Assembly (NCBI GenBank): GCA_964514055.1
Contig: CAZEPB010000003.1
Span: 1 to 64,000, forward strand
Reading direction: 5' to 3'
DNA: 64,000 bases
From: SG8-32-3 sp964514055
GTDB taxonomy: Archaea; Thermoproteota; Bathyarchaeia; Bathyarchaeales; Bathycorpusculaceae
The notes beneath the pieces are model-generated. The model was not told the DNA's origin and searched no databases. It saw only the letters and a list, made by a program, of their open reading frames with translations. Of the stretch, positions 52,548-59,915 are shown piece by piece (positions within the stretch are counted from its first letter, which is position 1; every line of letters starts with the position of its first letter). Both the position numbers and the translations under genes were made by a program.

Positions 52548-53888
52548 AGTTTTAACTGCCGAGACCCCGTATGTGCCGCCTCTTCCGAGCATTCTGAATA
52601 CGTAGCTAGGTCGTAGATAGAACTGCTGATGTGCTTTATACCGTATTTCCTTCAGTTTTTGCCCGCTTAGGTATGGGGTTTCGAAGGTGGGCGTTGCAGT
52701 ATCGTATTTGTTGAAGTCAGTTACTTTCAGCCAGCCTTTTGCCTTAACCAACTCGTACATGGGAGTGCCTGGGTAAGGAGTGGCGATGTAGAAGCCTATG
52801 TCGTCAGGGTCCAGTTCTTTAACGAAGTTTATGGTATCCCAAGCAGTCTGTTCTGTTTCACCTGGAAAACCTAAGACGACACTTGCCACCGTCATTAAGC
52901 CCACGTCTCGTGCTGTTTTGAAAGCAAGTCTTGTTTGATCGAGCCTAATTTTCTTGTGCATTTTTTCAAGCACGTAGGGAGAGCCTGATTCAACACCAAA
53001 CCACGTGGCAAGGCAGCCAGCGTCTTTCATTTTCTGAAGTAGGTCCCTGCTGACCATGTCAACGCGTGTTTCGCAGTCCCAGTGTATTGCCAGTTTTCTC
53101 TGTTGGATTTCATCACATATTTGCATTACTCGTTTTGGGTCGACCGTGAAGGCGTCATCGTAGAATGTGAACTGGCTTTGACCATATTTGTTGTAGATCT
53201 GTTCAATTTCATCTACCACGTTTTTTGCGCTTCTCATGCGGTATCTTTGACCAAACATTCTTACGGCTGTGCAGAAGTCACACCAGTAAACGCAGCCCCT
53301 GCTGGTTGTTAACGGAAAAATTGTTTTCCCAACTACATGGAAAGATTTAAGGGGGAGAAGATGATGCGCTGGAAAGGGCAAGTCGTCAAGATTCTCGATG
53401 AAAGGACGGTCTCCGTTTCTGACTATTCGACCATCCTTTTTCCTGTAGGTTACTCCTAGCACACCCTTAAGACTGCTGTTTTTGCTTAGTTTTCCGAGAA
53501 GTTCGACGAAGGTAATTTCGCCTTCTCTTCTAACGACTATGTCAAGACTGGGGCATTCGTTAAGGGCGTTTTCGTCCCAGAAAGTTGCGTGGCATCCGCC
53601 CAGAACGGTTGTGCATTCGGGGAGTTCTTCTTTGGCTATACGGGCGTTCTCTAACGCTGACTTGTAGGTGAGAGTCGTTGACGTCATGCCGACAACATCG
53701 GCGTCGGTTTGGGCTACTCTCCTGCGAAAACCATCGAAGTCAAGCCTTTCCGCTTGACAGTCAATAACGTTAACGTCATAACCAGCTTTTTCACAAACCG
53801 CACCCAAGTAGCCTATTCCTAACGGGATAAATGGCGGATGAGAGTGCGCGCTCTTAGGATAGGGAGGGTTAACTAAAGTGATTTTCAT
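52503..53888 (-). CDS. B12-binding-domain radical SAM protein (no. 6)
   Basis: A 461-residue class B radical SAM protein: LVNPPYP, LGIGYLGAVCEKAGYDV, VLGGCHATFWD, RREGEITFVELL, CxxxCxxC in SRGCVYWCDFCTAV, YRMRSAKNVVDEIEQI, FGVESGSPYVLEKMHKK and GFPGETEQTAW. It is closest to no. 2 (21645-23033), sharing the W-C-x-F-C cluster motif and YDTATPTFETP/YDTTTPIFETP. AGGAG lies eight bases before ATG 53888. It overlaps the DUF1616 gene at the 3' end and is upstream of nothing on its strand. Confidence 0.86.
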   Translation of the reverse strand: MKITLVNPPYPKSAHSHPPFIPLGIGYLGAVCEKAGYDVNVIDCQAERLDFDGFRRRVAQTDADVVGMTSTTLTYKSALENARIAKEELPECTTVLGGCHATFWDENALNECPSLDIVVRREGEITFVELLGKLSKNSSLKGVLGVTYRKKDGRIVRNGDRPFIENLDDLPFPAHHLLPLKSFHVVGKTIFPLTTSRGCVYWCDFCTAVRMFGQRYRMRSAKNVVDEIEQIYNKYGQSQFTFYDDAFTVDPKRVMQICDEIQQRKLAIHWDCETRVDMVSRDLLQKMKDAGCLATWFGVESGSPYVLEKMHKKIRLDQTRLAFKTARDVGLMTVASVVLGFPGETEQTAWDTINFVKELDPDDIGFYIATPYPGTPMYELVKAKGWLKVTDFNKYDTATPTFETPYLSGQKLKEIRYKAHQQFYLRPSYVFRMLGRGGTYGVSAVKTSAAYLLRALRLRLS

Positions 53889-54152
53889 TTACATTCTCCT
53901 GCTTCCCTAAAGGAGTCTAAAGCATGACCGATTATATAGTTTTCTAATAGACCATGCAAATACAGGGACAATCTATGTTCAACAAGAATAGACAACAGAG
54001 CTTAGAAGGCTGCCGTTCAATTCCTGCCGCGCATGATTTCTCTTCCTAACTGCTTAATACTAGCTGTTTCTGTGGATAAAAGGATTTTTGACAAGGTTTC
54101 TTGACTCAAGTTTTCTTGACTAAGAACCAGCAGTTCACTCCAAGCTTCCGCC

Positions 54153-54178
54153 TTTAAATAAGGGAGGGGGGTATAGTC
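54153..54178 (-). repeat. Intergenic C-rich/TATA motif, copy D
   Basis: On the minus strand it reads gactata, seven C, then tcccttatttaaa. It lies in the 354-base gap between radical SAM no. 6 and the CVCPRC paralogue at 54243. It shares ccctccctta(t)tta with copy B. I see no gene in the rest of this gap: a minus-strand frame (54017-54268) is open but overlaps the paralogue and has no family resemblance. Confidence 0.45.
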
Positions 54179-54242
54179 ACCGAGCACAATAGTCCTAAAT
54201 GAAAATGCGGGTTTGCTGGGTTTGAGCCCAATTTTTCGCAGT

Positions 54243-55178
54243 TTAGAACAGTTTTTTCCAGCTTTCAACGAGCTTTAGGACTTCGTCGCCGCCGTAGCCG
54301 TCTAGTTCTTCCAGCACTTCGGTGCTTTGTATCGCGGCTTTCTGAAAGTCGCGAATTCTCTGTGCGTTCTCTGCAAGAAATATTATGCCGTCAACACCTG
54401 TTCGAGCTATGCGCACTGCAACAGTTAGCAGTTCTTTGACCGTTGGAACTTGGTTTGGGTCATCGTTTGGTCCGCGAACGTAAAGGTTGGTGAACACAGG
54501 CTTCTTCAACTTCTTTTTGAACGCTCTTGCCAGCATCTCCCAGTACCATGGAGAAGGATAAGCCTTCGAAAACATCGGAATCACGAAGGTGTCAGCGTAC
54601 TCGGCTAAAGCATCGAAATCGTAACCAAACCGCTCTATGTTATTCACGGGATCAGGCAGCAAATTCACGTATATCGGCTTGTTCCCCACAACCTCACGCA
54701 CTTCCTTCAAGAACTGGGTTACCGTCTGAGCTCTCCAATCATACCAGTTTAATCCGCTCTTGCGCCAAAGCTCCACGCAGCGTGGACACACGCAGAAGCC
54801 GTGATCAGCAAAGTGCTGGCTGCTTATGCTTATTCCTGGAGTCTGACGTGCGCAATCCGCGATTAATTTAAGATTATATTCCCTGACTTCAGGGTTTGTC
54901 ATGCACAGGACATCCCACCTGAGATTGTATTTCTTGTTCCCAGGATTAATTCCGTTAACTTTCGGAGCCGTTAGTCTGCGGAATGCTGGACCATCCTTTG
55001 AAACGGAGATCCACTCGGGATGTTTCTGAGCCATGGCGTTGTCTCCGAAAACCGCGATGTTAGTGTACATGTTTGGATTGGGCTTTCCCACGGTTCCAGA
55101 TTCTGGTTTTATACGGTAAAAGTTTATGTCAACACCTTCAGCTGGTTCGGGTTGATAAAGAAAAGTTGCAAACTTCAA
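54243..55178 (-). CDS. CVCPRC-motif TIM-barrel-like protein (paralogue 1)
   Basis: A 311-residue cytosolic protein without signal peptide or membrane helix. It shares with paralogue 2 (56283-57167) a CVCPRCVELW-x-SGLNW-x-DWRAQ core (Cys 129, 131 and 134 here), a DPV-x(6)-RFG-x-D segment after it, SKNGPA/SKDGPA near 60-66, and CMTNPE or CPTNPE near 92. Alternating strands and helices suggest a TIM barrel as in glycosyl-hydrolase-like proteins, with a metal-binding Cys cluster. I recognise no characterised family. Likely TTG start with GGTGGAG before it. The ferredoxin-cbiZ pair lies between the two paralogues, so a cofactor-related role is possible. Confidence 0.6.
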   Translation of the reverse strand: MKFATFLYQPEPAEGVDINFYRIKPESGTVGKPNPNMYTNIAVFGDNAMAQKHPEWISVSKDGPAFRRLTAPKVNGINPGNKKYNLRWDVLCMTNPEVREYNLKLIADCARQTPGISISSQHFADHGFCVCPRCVELWRKSGLNWYDWRAQTVTQFLKEVREVVGNKPIYVNLLPDPVNNIERFGYDFDALAEYADTFVIPMFSKAYPSPWYWEMLARAFKKKLKKPVFTNLYVRGPNDDPNQVPTVKELLTVAVRIARTGVDGIIFLAENAQRIRDFQKAAIQSTEVLEELDGYGGDEVLKLVESWKKLF

Positions 55179-55280
55179 GTTTCTCCACCATTACTTCATG
55201 CTTTTGTACACGGAATAATTTGCAGGTTATTTAAGGTTTTCAGTTTTTCTCCCTAGAAAAAGCGGTTTTCACCACGTTTA

Positions 55281-55994
55281 TCACAAGTATTCGTTAGCCT
55301 TCATTACGGCTTCTTTCACGGCTTTTCTTGTGCAGTAACCGACTAGTTGACCAAGTTTTGAGGCTGGACCTGCATAAACTATTGGTGCGCCTCGGTTTGT
55401 TTTCGCCACGATAATGGCGTCTGTTATTGTTCCCGTAGCAACGTCGCCAGAGTATCTGCTTCTGATGTCCAGTTCCCATAGTGCCGCTGTTTTTGCTTCA
55501 GTAGCGGTGAGCACAGTGCTGACCAAGCAGCTTTCAGTTGGGTTTCCATCTATGACTACCATGATGTTTATTGTTCCCGTCATTTCCTCAACGGTTATGG
55601 TTTCGCCTGCGGATTCGGCGTGAGAACAAGTGTTGCCTTCAGGATCCACAGCGGTGGCAACAACGCTTACGGCTAGGTCACCCTCTTTCTTTGTAACTAA
55701 CGCGAACTTGTCAACTGCGGCAGCGGTAATCATCCCAACAAAGTTACCTGAAAGCCCAAGTTTTTTTGCCGAGTCAACAACGAATTTTTGAGGGTTTGCG
55801 TGCAGTTGTCGGTCGTTGCATTCCTCTGGAGCTTGCACGTTGAGTATGGCTTTGACTTTTTTGAAGCCGCCGTTGTAGATGGCTGAGCTAACCGTGCTCA
55901 GTTCTGTGTCGGAGAGCACTGCTAGCACGTTGTCTTTTAAAACGAGCTTTCCGAAATTTCCTGAAAGGTTAAACTGTTTCAACCTACTGGTCAC
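55281..55994 (-). CDS. cbiZ: Adenosylcobinamide amidohydrolase
   Basis: CbiZ hydrolyses adenosylcobinamide to adenosylcobyric acid so that foreign cobinamides or cobamides can be rebuilt with the right linker by CbiB. The 237-residue protein has LSTVSSAIYNGGF near 32-44, NVQAPEECND, GMITAAAVD, STVLTATEAK and the diagnostic GTITDAIIVAKTNRG and YAGPASKLGQLVG at the C terminus. GTG 55994 follows the ferredoxin stop by three bases, so both form an operon. In the window, CbiB, CobD, CobY and CobS provide all later steps. Confidence 0.88.
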   Translation of the reverse strand: MTSRLKQFNLSGNFGKLVLKDNVLAVLSDTELSTVSSAIYNGGFKKVKAILNVQAPEECNDRQLHANPQKFVVDSAKKLGLSGNFVGMITAAAVDKFALVTKKEGDLAVSVVATAVDPEGNTCSHAESAGETITVEEMTGTINIMVVIDGNPTESCLVSTVLTATEAKTAALWELDIRSRYSGDVATGTITDAIIVAKTNRGAPIVYAGPASKLGQLVGYCTRKAVKEAVMKANEYL

Positions 55995-55997
55995 CTG

Positions 55998-56222
55998 CTA
56001 TTGTTCTTTTGTAACGTTACGGGGATTTAAAATAATGGCTTTTGCAGGGCACAAGTTTGCGCAGACACCACATTGAGTGCAAGACACAACGTCAACGATT
56101 TGGGGCTTGCCGTCTGCGCCTGCTTCCAAAACGCCGAAGGGGCAAACGCCAACGCAGATAAGTGTGGAACAAGGCGGACATTTGGTGTAGTCAATAAGAA
56201 TAATCGGCTTGTGCTTCCCCAT
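55998..56222 (-). CDS. Small ferredoxin with one irregular cluster motif, coupled to cbiZ
   Basis: A 74-residue protein. The second motif is regular (CTQCGVCANLCP); the first, CPPCSTLICVGVCP, has four residues between the second and third Cys instead of two. This spacing may change cluster type or potential. It begins divergently from paralogue 2 (about 60 bases to ATG 56283) and ends three bases before cbiZ. Reduced ferredoxin could serve radical SAM or corrinoid reactivation; direct involvement in CbiZ hydrolysis is not expected. Confidence 0.8.
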   Translation of the reverse strand: MGKHKPIILIDYTKCPPCSTLICVGVCPFGVLEAGADGKPQIVDVVSCTQCGVCANLCPAKAIILNPRNVTKEQ

Positions 56223-56250
56223 GGCGAGTCAACAATTAAATAAGTCCCTT

Positions 56251-56259
56251 GAATATATC
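56251..56259 (+). promoter_or_regulatory. TATA box of CVCPRC paralogue 2 (leaderless)
   Basis: GAATATATC centred about 27 bases before ATG 56283, the distance from a TATA box to the transcription start in archaea. With no ribosome site in front of this ATG, a leaderless message is the simplest reading; this decides the start against TTG at 56262. Confidence 0.5.
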
Positions 56260-56282
56260 TGTTGCGCGCTGAGTTGGCAGAC

Positions 56283-57167
56283 ATGAAAATCGGACTGGTC
56301 ACGTACACTCCTGAAAAAGTCGAAGGCTTCGACCTTCACGTGTACTACTCGAGGTGGGCAGACGGTCAAGCTTTTCCAGCAGCACGGAACATGCAGAACG
56401 ACGTTACGTGTTTCTGCGACGCCAAAGCCATCAGAGAAGACCCAAACTTGGTGGCGGTTTCAAAAAATGGTCCAGCTTTGAGAAGGAACAGGAAAATAAA
56501 CGTGCCCTTCGATTTCGTTTGCCCCACAAACCCTGAGTATCGGGCAAAAGTCTTGGATTATGTTGAAGGATTGGGCAGAGAGCAGATTCAAGGAGTTACG
56601 TTGAACTTGTACCATTTTCCAGAGGAAGAGTTCTGTGTTTGCCCCAGATGCGTGGAGTTGTGGCGGCAGAGTGGGCTGAACTGGACGGATTGGCGAGCGC
56701 AGGAAATAACCAATTTCCTCAAGGAAGCGAAGCGTCTGGTGAAAGGCACTTTTGCGGTGGAGATGTTTCCTGATCCAGTGCTTGCCAAAGAACGGTTCGG
56801 AATAGACTTTGAGCGCATAGCCGAGCTGGTGGATTACTTCCATGTGCCACTTTCGTCGAGAGATTACCTGACGAACTACTGGGTGGACCTGCTGGCAAGG
56901 GATTTCCTCAAAGTTTTGAAGAAGCCTGTGGTTGTGGAGCTCAGCGCGGAGATGCTAACCGACCAGAAGACAGATGCGCTTTTGAAGACTGTGGCGTACT
57001 TGAGCAGACACGACTTGATAAGTGTGCTGCTGCTGGTGCATGACGCAGAAAACGCAAGGCAAGTCTGCAAGTACGCAGTGAACAACAGCGCGTTCCGCGA
57101 ATGGCTCAGAAAATACGAGTTCACTGAGATGACGCAGATAGTTGATGAGTGGGCTAAGCTCTACTGA
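56283..57167 (+). CDS. CVCPRC-motif TIM-barrel-like protein (paralogue 2)
   Basis: A 294-residue paralogue of 54243-55178, with CVCPRCVELW at about 118-127, SGLNWTDWRAQ after it, FPDPVLAKERFGIDF, and SKNGPALRR near 60. It is diverged from paralogue 1 elsewhere (different N terminus, no PNPNMY segment). The barrel-like organisation and Cys motif are common to both. It is transcribed away from the ferredoxin-cbiZ pair from its own leaderless promoter. The function is unknown; a metal- or Fe-S-dependent hydrolase-like role is a guess. Confidence 0.6.
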   Translation: MKIGLVTYTPEKVEGFDLHVYYSRWADGQAFPAARNMQNDVTCFCDAKAIREDPNLVAVSKNGPALRRNRKINVPFDFVCPTNPEYRAKVLDYVEGLGREQIQGVTLNLYHFPEEEFCVCPRCVELWRQSGLNWTDWRAQEITNFLKEAKRLVKGTFAVEMFPDPVLAKERFGIDFERIAELVDYFHVPLSSRDYLTNYWVDLLARDFLKVLKKPVVVELSAEMLTDQKTDALLKTVAYLSRHDLISVLLLVHDAENARQVCKYAVNNSAFREWLRKYEFTEMTQIVDEWAKLY

Positions 57168-57190
57168 GCGCTCTGTTGTGTGATTTTTGT

Positions 57191-57210
57191 CTATAGCCCC
57201 CTTATATATA
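57191..57210 (+). repeat. Intergenic C-rich/TATA motif, copy E
   Basis: Reads ctatagcccccttatatata, 23 bases after the stop of paralogue 2 and about 80 bases from the 3' end of the minus-strand tRNA-Val. With tgtgatttttgt in front, it is close to copy A for about 28 bases. Confidence 0.5.
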
Positions 57211-57291
57211 GGTTGTAACTCAGATTGAATCTAAGGGAAGAGCTTGAAAGTAGTAACGTGTTTCACTTTTTGCTCAAACGAGAATCTGTTA

Positions 57292-57369
57292 TGGTGGGCC
57301 GGGCCGGACTTGAACCGGCGACCTTTGGCTCGTAAAGCCAATGTCCTAACCAAGCTAGACGACCGGCCC
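57292..57369 (-). tRNA. tRNA-Val (anticodon UAC), CCA encoded
   Basis: The minus strand folds as a regular 75-nt cloverleaf plus CCA: acceptor GGGCCGG/CCGGCCC, D arm GUCU...GGAC, anticodon stem UUGGC/GCCAA with loop UUUACGA (anticodon UAC, U33 present), five-base variable loop, T arm GCCGG-UUCAAGU-CCGGC, discriminator A and an encoded CCA. No intron. It serves as a regular reference for the odd tRNA-like pair at 5-6.4 kb. Confidence 0.93.
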
Positions 57370-57435
57370 ACACTTGTCCTTCTGACTAAAGCTACTATGC
57401 TAATTTTTAATTTTTCGTTTTGAAAACGTTTTCCA

Positions 57436-58416
57436 TCACGATTTTGATGTCTGTTGCAGTTTCATTACGGCGTTTTCGATGATGTCAACTGGGTTATCAA
57501 ACTGGGCAAGCTTAGCCGCTACGTCAACTTTCTTTCCGAGGTGTCTTTTGGCTAGATTCAACACTTTTCGCGCATCGATTATGAAAATGGGAAACCCCTT
57601 GCGCGCTAGATACGTGTTCACGTAGGTTCGCCCCAGCTCAGATGCCACTATGCTTGGGACGCCTTGAAGAGCAGCCTCTCGCGCTAACGTCCCGCCTGCG
57701 CTCACAACCAAATCCGCGTTTGCCACTACCCGTGCAGAATCCACAAACTCTTTCTCAGTACTGTATCTTTTGAGAAGAAGAACCGTGCCGAGCGCCTCAA
57801 GTTTTTTCACGATTTCCGATGATAGGTCCGCTGTTCTATGCGCGTAAGCGGCTTTGGTTTCGAACTCCCTGACAACTATCAGCGGCTTCTTGAACCCCTC
57901 GGTTTTTGGCGGTTTCAAATCCTTAATCCACGCAACCTCGTCTACACCCCTAAACCGAACGCTGCTGTCTGGACAATAATTTTTAAGAAACTGTGCTGGC
58001 AGCGCCTCTGAAACAACAAGCGTGGTGGCAAAGGGTATTGTCAGCTTGTTCACGGCTTTCGCATGCGGCGTGTCAGCAGTCAAAATTATTGGAACGCCCA
58101 AGCCGAACGCTGTCCTACAAAGCTCAACAGACTGATGAGAAATCGCGACGTCTGGAGGATTATCCCTGAACAGTTTGGAAAATTGAATTATGCGATTTGC
58201 GCTCGCCTCAAGCCTCGAAAAAAGCGTTGCGGGACGGTATTTCCCAACAACAATTGGTTTTTCGCCGACAATGCGAGCTAAAGCTATCGTGTCAGGATGT
58301 TCTCGCGTTGTAAATATCACTTCGTGACCAGATTTTCTAAGGCGCTTAGCGATTGCTGCACCGTATCGAACATGCTTGCCAGTGCACGCGTCATACCAGA
58401 TTTTCACTTTTTTCAC
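57436..58416 (-). CDS. DUF354 glycosyltransferase-like protein
   Basis: A 326-residue GT-B-type protein matching DUF354: IWYDACTGKHVRYGAAIAKRL at the N terminus, DVAISHQSVELCRTAFGLGVP, ILTADTPHAKAVNKLTIPFA, and a C-terminal nucleotide-sugar-like half with VVSAGGTLAREAALQGVPSI. This fold is shared with UDP-GlcNAc 2-epimerases and MurG-like transferases. DUF354 genes are common in archaeal glycan clusters; reaction unknown. It lies three bases downstream of the acyltransferase gene, in an operon at the edge of the glycan cluster. Confidence 0.78.
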   Translation of the reverse strand: MKKVKIWYDACTGKHVRYGAAIAKRLRKSGHEVIFTTREHPDTIALARIVGEKPIVVGKYRPATLFSRLEASANRIIQFSKLFRDNPPDVAISHQSVELCRTAFGLGVPIILTADTPHAKAVNKLTIPFATTLVVSEALPAQFLKNYCPDSSVRFRGVDEVAWIKDLKPPKTEGFKKPLIVVREFETKAAYAHRTADLSSEIVKKLEALGTVLLLKRYSTEKEFVDSARVVANADLVVSAGGTLAREAALQGVPSIVASELGRTYVNTYLARKGFPIFIIDARKVLNLAKRHLGKKVDVAAKLAQFDNPVDIIENAVMKLQQTSKS

Positions 58417-58419
58417 CGT

Positions 58420-58944
58420 TTACCCTTGTTTTTCTTTTATAAATGCTTCACGCTTAGCCTCATACTGTTCCTTACTCATAACTTCTTTCGCTGGGACGCC
58501 CATGAAGACTTTTCCAGAAGGAACATTCGTGGTTACGACGCTTCCGCCGCCGATAACCGAGTTTTCTCCTAAAACTACGTCGGGCAGTATGGTAACTCCG
58601 CCGCCGATTATGACGTTATCTTTCACTATCGGAGATGTTAGAAGGCTGCTTTTTGGGTATTTGTCGTTGAGAAGCGAACTGTTTGGGGCGATGAACACGT
58701 TATCGCCGAGTACGCACTCGTTTGAAATCGTCACGTGCGCTTGTATGTTGCATTTTTTGCCTATAACCACGTTTTTCCCTATGTCACAGAAACTTCCGAT
58801 ACACGTGCCATCACCTATTTTCGTGTTGTCACCTATCACAACATAATTCCAGACAACAACGTCCCTGCCGAATTCAACGTTGGCTCCAATTATTACTCCT
58901 TTCCCAGTTTTTGGCTGCTGCATGGTCATCCCTTTGGAATTCAA
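58420..58944 (-). CDS. Left-handed beta-helix acyltransferase (sugar N- or O-acetyltransferase)
   Basis: A 174-residue protein of hexapeptide repeats (GVIIGANVEFGRDVVVWN, IGDNTKIGDGTCIG, IGKKCNIQAHVTI and so on through GENSVIGGGSVV), ending in GVPAKEVMS, as in WbpD/PglD-type sugar acetyltransferases. The hexapeptides form the trimeric beta-helix whose interfaces bind acetyl-CoA and the sugar. ATG 58944, 58929 and 58923 are all possible starts; a TATA-like TTTTTAAA upstream would suit a leaderless start at 58929, and AAGGG would suit 58923. Next in the operon is DUF354. Confidence 0.85.
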   Translation of the reverse strand: MNSKGMTMQQPKTGKGVIIGANVEFGRDVVVWNYVVIGDNTKIGDGTCIGSFCDIGKNVVIGKKCNIQAHVTISNECVLGDNVFIAPNSSLLNDKYPKSSLLTSPIVKDNVIIGGGVTILPDVVLGENSVIGGGSVVTTNVPSGKVFMGVPAKEVMSKEQYEAKREAFIKEKQG

Positions 58945-58996
58945 TGCTTAAATAGTTTAAAAATTTACTTAACTTTTCGTTAGAGGATGCGGTAGA

Positions 58997-59860
58997 TTGA
59001 CTAAGGAAACAGTTCTCGTCGTGGGTTTAGGCGAAATTGGACGCGCTTTATTCGAGCTGCTGAAAGAAAAAGGCAGCTTCACCGTTTACGGACTAGATTT
59101 AGATAAAACAAAATTACGCGCAACTCGGCAAGACCAGAGCAAACTGCCAAAAAAAACAGACACTATGCACATCTGCCTTCCCTGCAAAAATCAGGATAAA
59201 TACGTAAGCACCGTCACCAGCTACGCAAAACAGTTCGAACCAAACTTGCTCATCATCAACAGCACGGTGCCACCAGGGACCACGAAGAAAGTACAGCAGA
59301 GCTGCAAGTGCCTTGTTGCGCACTCACCAGCGCGTGGAGTACACAAAAGCCTTGAACACATGAAGTGGGAAATTAAACGATGGACAAAATATGTTGGCGG
59401 AGCTGACGCGAAAGCAGCAGAAGCCGCCTCCAAACACTTTGAAAAAATGGGCTTAAAGGTAAAAACGCTGAAAAGCTGCACAGAAACAGAATTGGCTAAA
59501 CTCTTTGAAACGACCTACCGTGCCTGGATGATTGCCTGCTTCCAAGAAATGCACCGAATCTCCAGAGCTTTTGGTGCTGATTTTGACGACGTAGTTGATT
59601 TTCTGGAAGATACGCACCGTGTCAGATTAGACAGACCGATAATGTTTCCAGGATACATTGGTGGACACTGTCTAATACCGAACACCGAACTGCTACTACA
59701 GTCATATGACTCAGAGTTTCTGCAGCTAATCCTGAAGTCAAACCAAAAACGAAAAGAAGAGCTGAAAGACAAAACAGTTCAAAAAGAAGCAGATAAAATC
59801 GCGAACAGGACGGAAGCATTAGAGAAAGAGCTTGGAGAAAAACCTGAAGAATGCGATTGA
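58997..59860 (+). CDS. Short UDP-sugar dehydrogenase-like protein lacking the C-terminal domain
   Basis: A 287-residue NAD-binding protein. VVGLGEIGRALFELLKEKG is the Rossmann start, NSTVPPGTT the family motif, TETELAKLFETTYRAW the central helix, and PGYIGGHCLIPN carries the Cys (C225) aligned with the catalytic Cys of UDP-glucose/GDP-mannose dehydrogenases. The C-terminal sugar-nucleotide domain of the usual 420-450-residue enzyme is absent and replaced by a charged Lys/Glu-rich tail. It may use another substrate or need a partner. It starts at TTG divergently from the acyltransferase gene. Confidence 0.7.
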   Translation: MTKETVLVVGLGEIGRALFELLKEKGSFTVYGLDLDKTKLRATRQDQSKLPKKTDTMHICLPCKNQDKYVSTVTSYAKQFEPNLLIINSTVPPGTTKKVQQSCKCLVAHSPARGVHKSLEHMKWEIKRWTKYVGGADAKAAEAASKHFEKMGLKVKTLKSCTETELAKLFETTYRAWMIACFQEMHRISRAFGADFDDVVDFLEDTHRVRLDRPIMFPGYIGGHCLIPNTELLLQSYDSEFLQLILKSNQKRKEELKDKTVQKEADKIANRTEALEKELGEKPEECD

Positions 59861-59915
59861 CGCGTATTAGACTTTATTTACGCAGAAAAGGTGAATCAAA
59901 AATCGCGGTGTACAA

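Noticed and set aside
54017..54268. 83-codon minus-strand frame in the gap after radical SAM no. 6
   Set aside because: It overlaps the end of the CVCPRC paralogue, contains the intergenic C-rich motif, and resembles no protein family.
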